Shown: positions 6,811 through 6,896 of the stretch, in pieces
Layout of the letters: each line of letters begins with the position of its first letter
How positions within the stretch are numbered: the stretch's first letter is position 1
Assembly (NCBI GenBank): GCA_040235495.1
Contig: JBECKV010000128.1
Coordinates: 1 to 6,896 of the forward strand
DNA: 6,896 nt
DNA from: HB2-32-21 sp040235495
Lineage (GTDB): Bacteria > Pseudomonadota > Gammaproteobacteria > Pseudomonadales > Porticoccaceae
Reading direction: 5' to 3'
Notes under the pieces: generated by a model
Database searches by the model: none
Told to the model about the DNA's origin: nothing
Seen by the model: the letters and a program-made list of their open reading frames with translations, nothing else
Translations under genes and position numbers: made by a program

Positions 6811-6896
6811 ATGAACGACGAAATCAAGCAAGGTAGCCAGATCGAAGCCAACGCCAATGACGGTATCGTCGCCGTACTGAAAGCTGCTTCGGGGAC
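6811..6896 (+). CDS. N-terminus of probable LapA-type giant adhesin (secretion substrate), cut by window end
   Basis: An ATG follows AGAGGA (6798-6803) at seven bases, and 28 codons are open to the window edge: a polar start (MNDEIKQGSQIEANAND) and then GIVAVLKAASG. The second part resembles the hydrophobic strand and turn (VATVKxxxG-like) that opens the N-terminal retention module of LapA-type adhesins, which plugs the TolC channel and anchors the protein at the cell surface. There is no Sec signal peptide, as expected for a type I substrate carrying a C-terminal signal. The 86-base gap after the channel gene has no clear terminator or well-spaced promoter, so co-transcription is likely. The gene is certain enough as a reading frame; the adhesin identity rests on a short resemblance plus strong context. 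Confidence 0.6.
   Translation, partial: MNDEIKQGSQIEANANDGIVAVLKAASG

Noticed and set aside
1..6896. Mobile elements, CRISPR arrays, tRNA or rRNA genes, frameshifted genes
   Set aside because: No transposase, terminal inverted repeats, regularly spaced repeats or RNA gene signatures were seen, and every main gene is intact apart from the two cut by the window ends.

Overview
The window reads as a chromosomal segment of a proteobacterium, most likely a gammaproteobacterium of aquatic or marine type. This rests on moderately high GC, Shine-Dalgarno-led genes, a LapB/LapC/TolC-type export set, and a perfect match to the CRP/Vfr consensus. The genus cannot be fixed from the sequence.

Layout, all on the + strand: (1) 1-1314, the 3' part of an NAD(P)-dependent aldehyde dehydrogenase whose start lies upstream of the window. 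(2) 1315-1478, a 164-base gap with a small inverted repeat, a weak candidate promoter and a strong intrinsic terminator that ends just before the next ribosome-binding site. (3) 1479-3656, a LapB/LssB-type type I secretion ABC transporter with a degenerate C39-like N-terminal domain. (4) 3656-5050, the HlyD/LapC-type membrane fusion protein, overlapping the transporter stop by one base. (5) 5051-5371, a 321-base regulatory gap with a perfect TGTGA-N6-TCACA palindrome, a possible promoter, two adjacent predicted RNA hairpins and four tandem GGAAA units that form the ribosome-binding site. (6) 5372-6724, the TolC/LapE-type outer-membrane channel. (7) 6811-6896, the first 28 codons of a gene cut by the window end, whose start resembles the N-terminal retention module of giant LapA-type adhesins.

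Genes 3-6 encode all three parts of a type I secretion machine: inner-membrane ATPase, periplasmic adaptor and outer-membrane channel. The gene starting at 6811 sits where the exported substrate would be expected. The best overall reading is a biofilm or surface-adhesion locus that secretes a large, cell-surface-retained adhesin. The LapD/LapG c-di-GMP control proteins known from such systems are not in this window. The aldehyde dehydrogenase is separated by the terminator and is probably unrelated. The export genes themselves look like a known family. The less ordinary material is regulatory: a terminator placed against the lapB-like start, and a CRP-type site with a structured leader in front of the channel gene alone.
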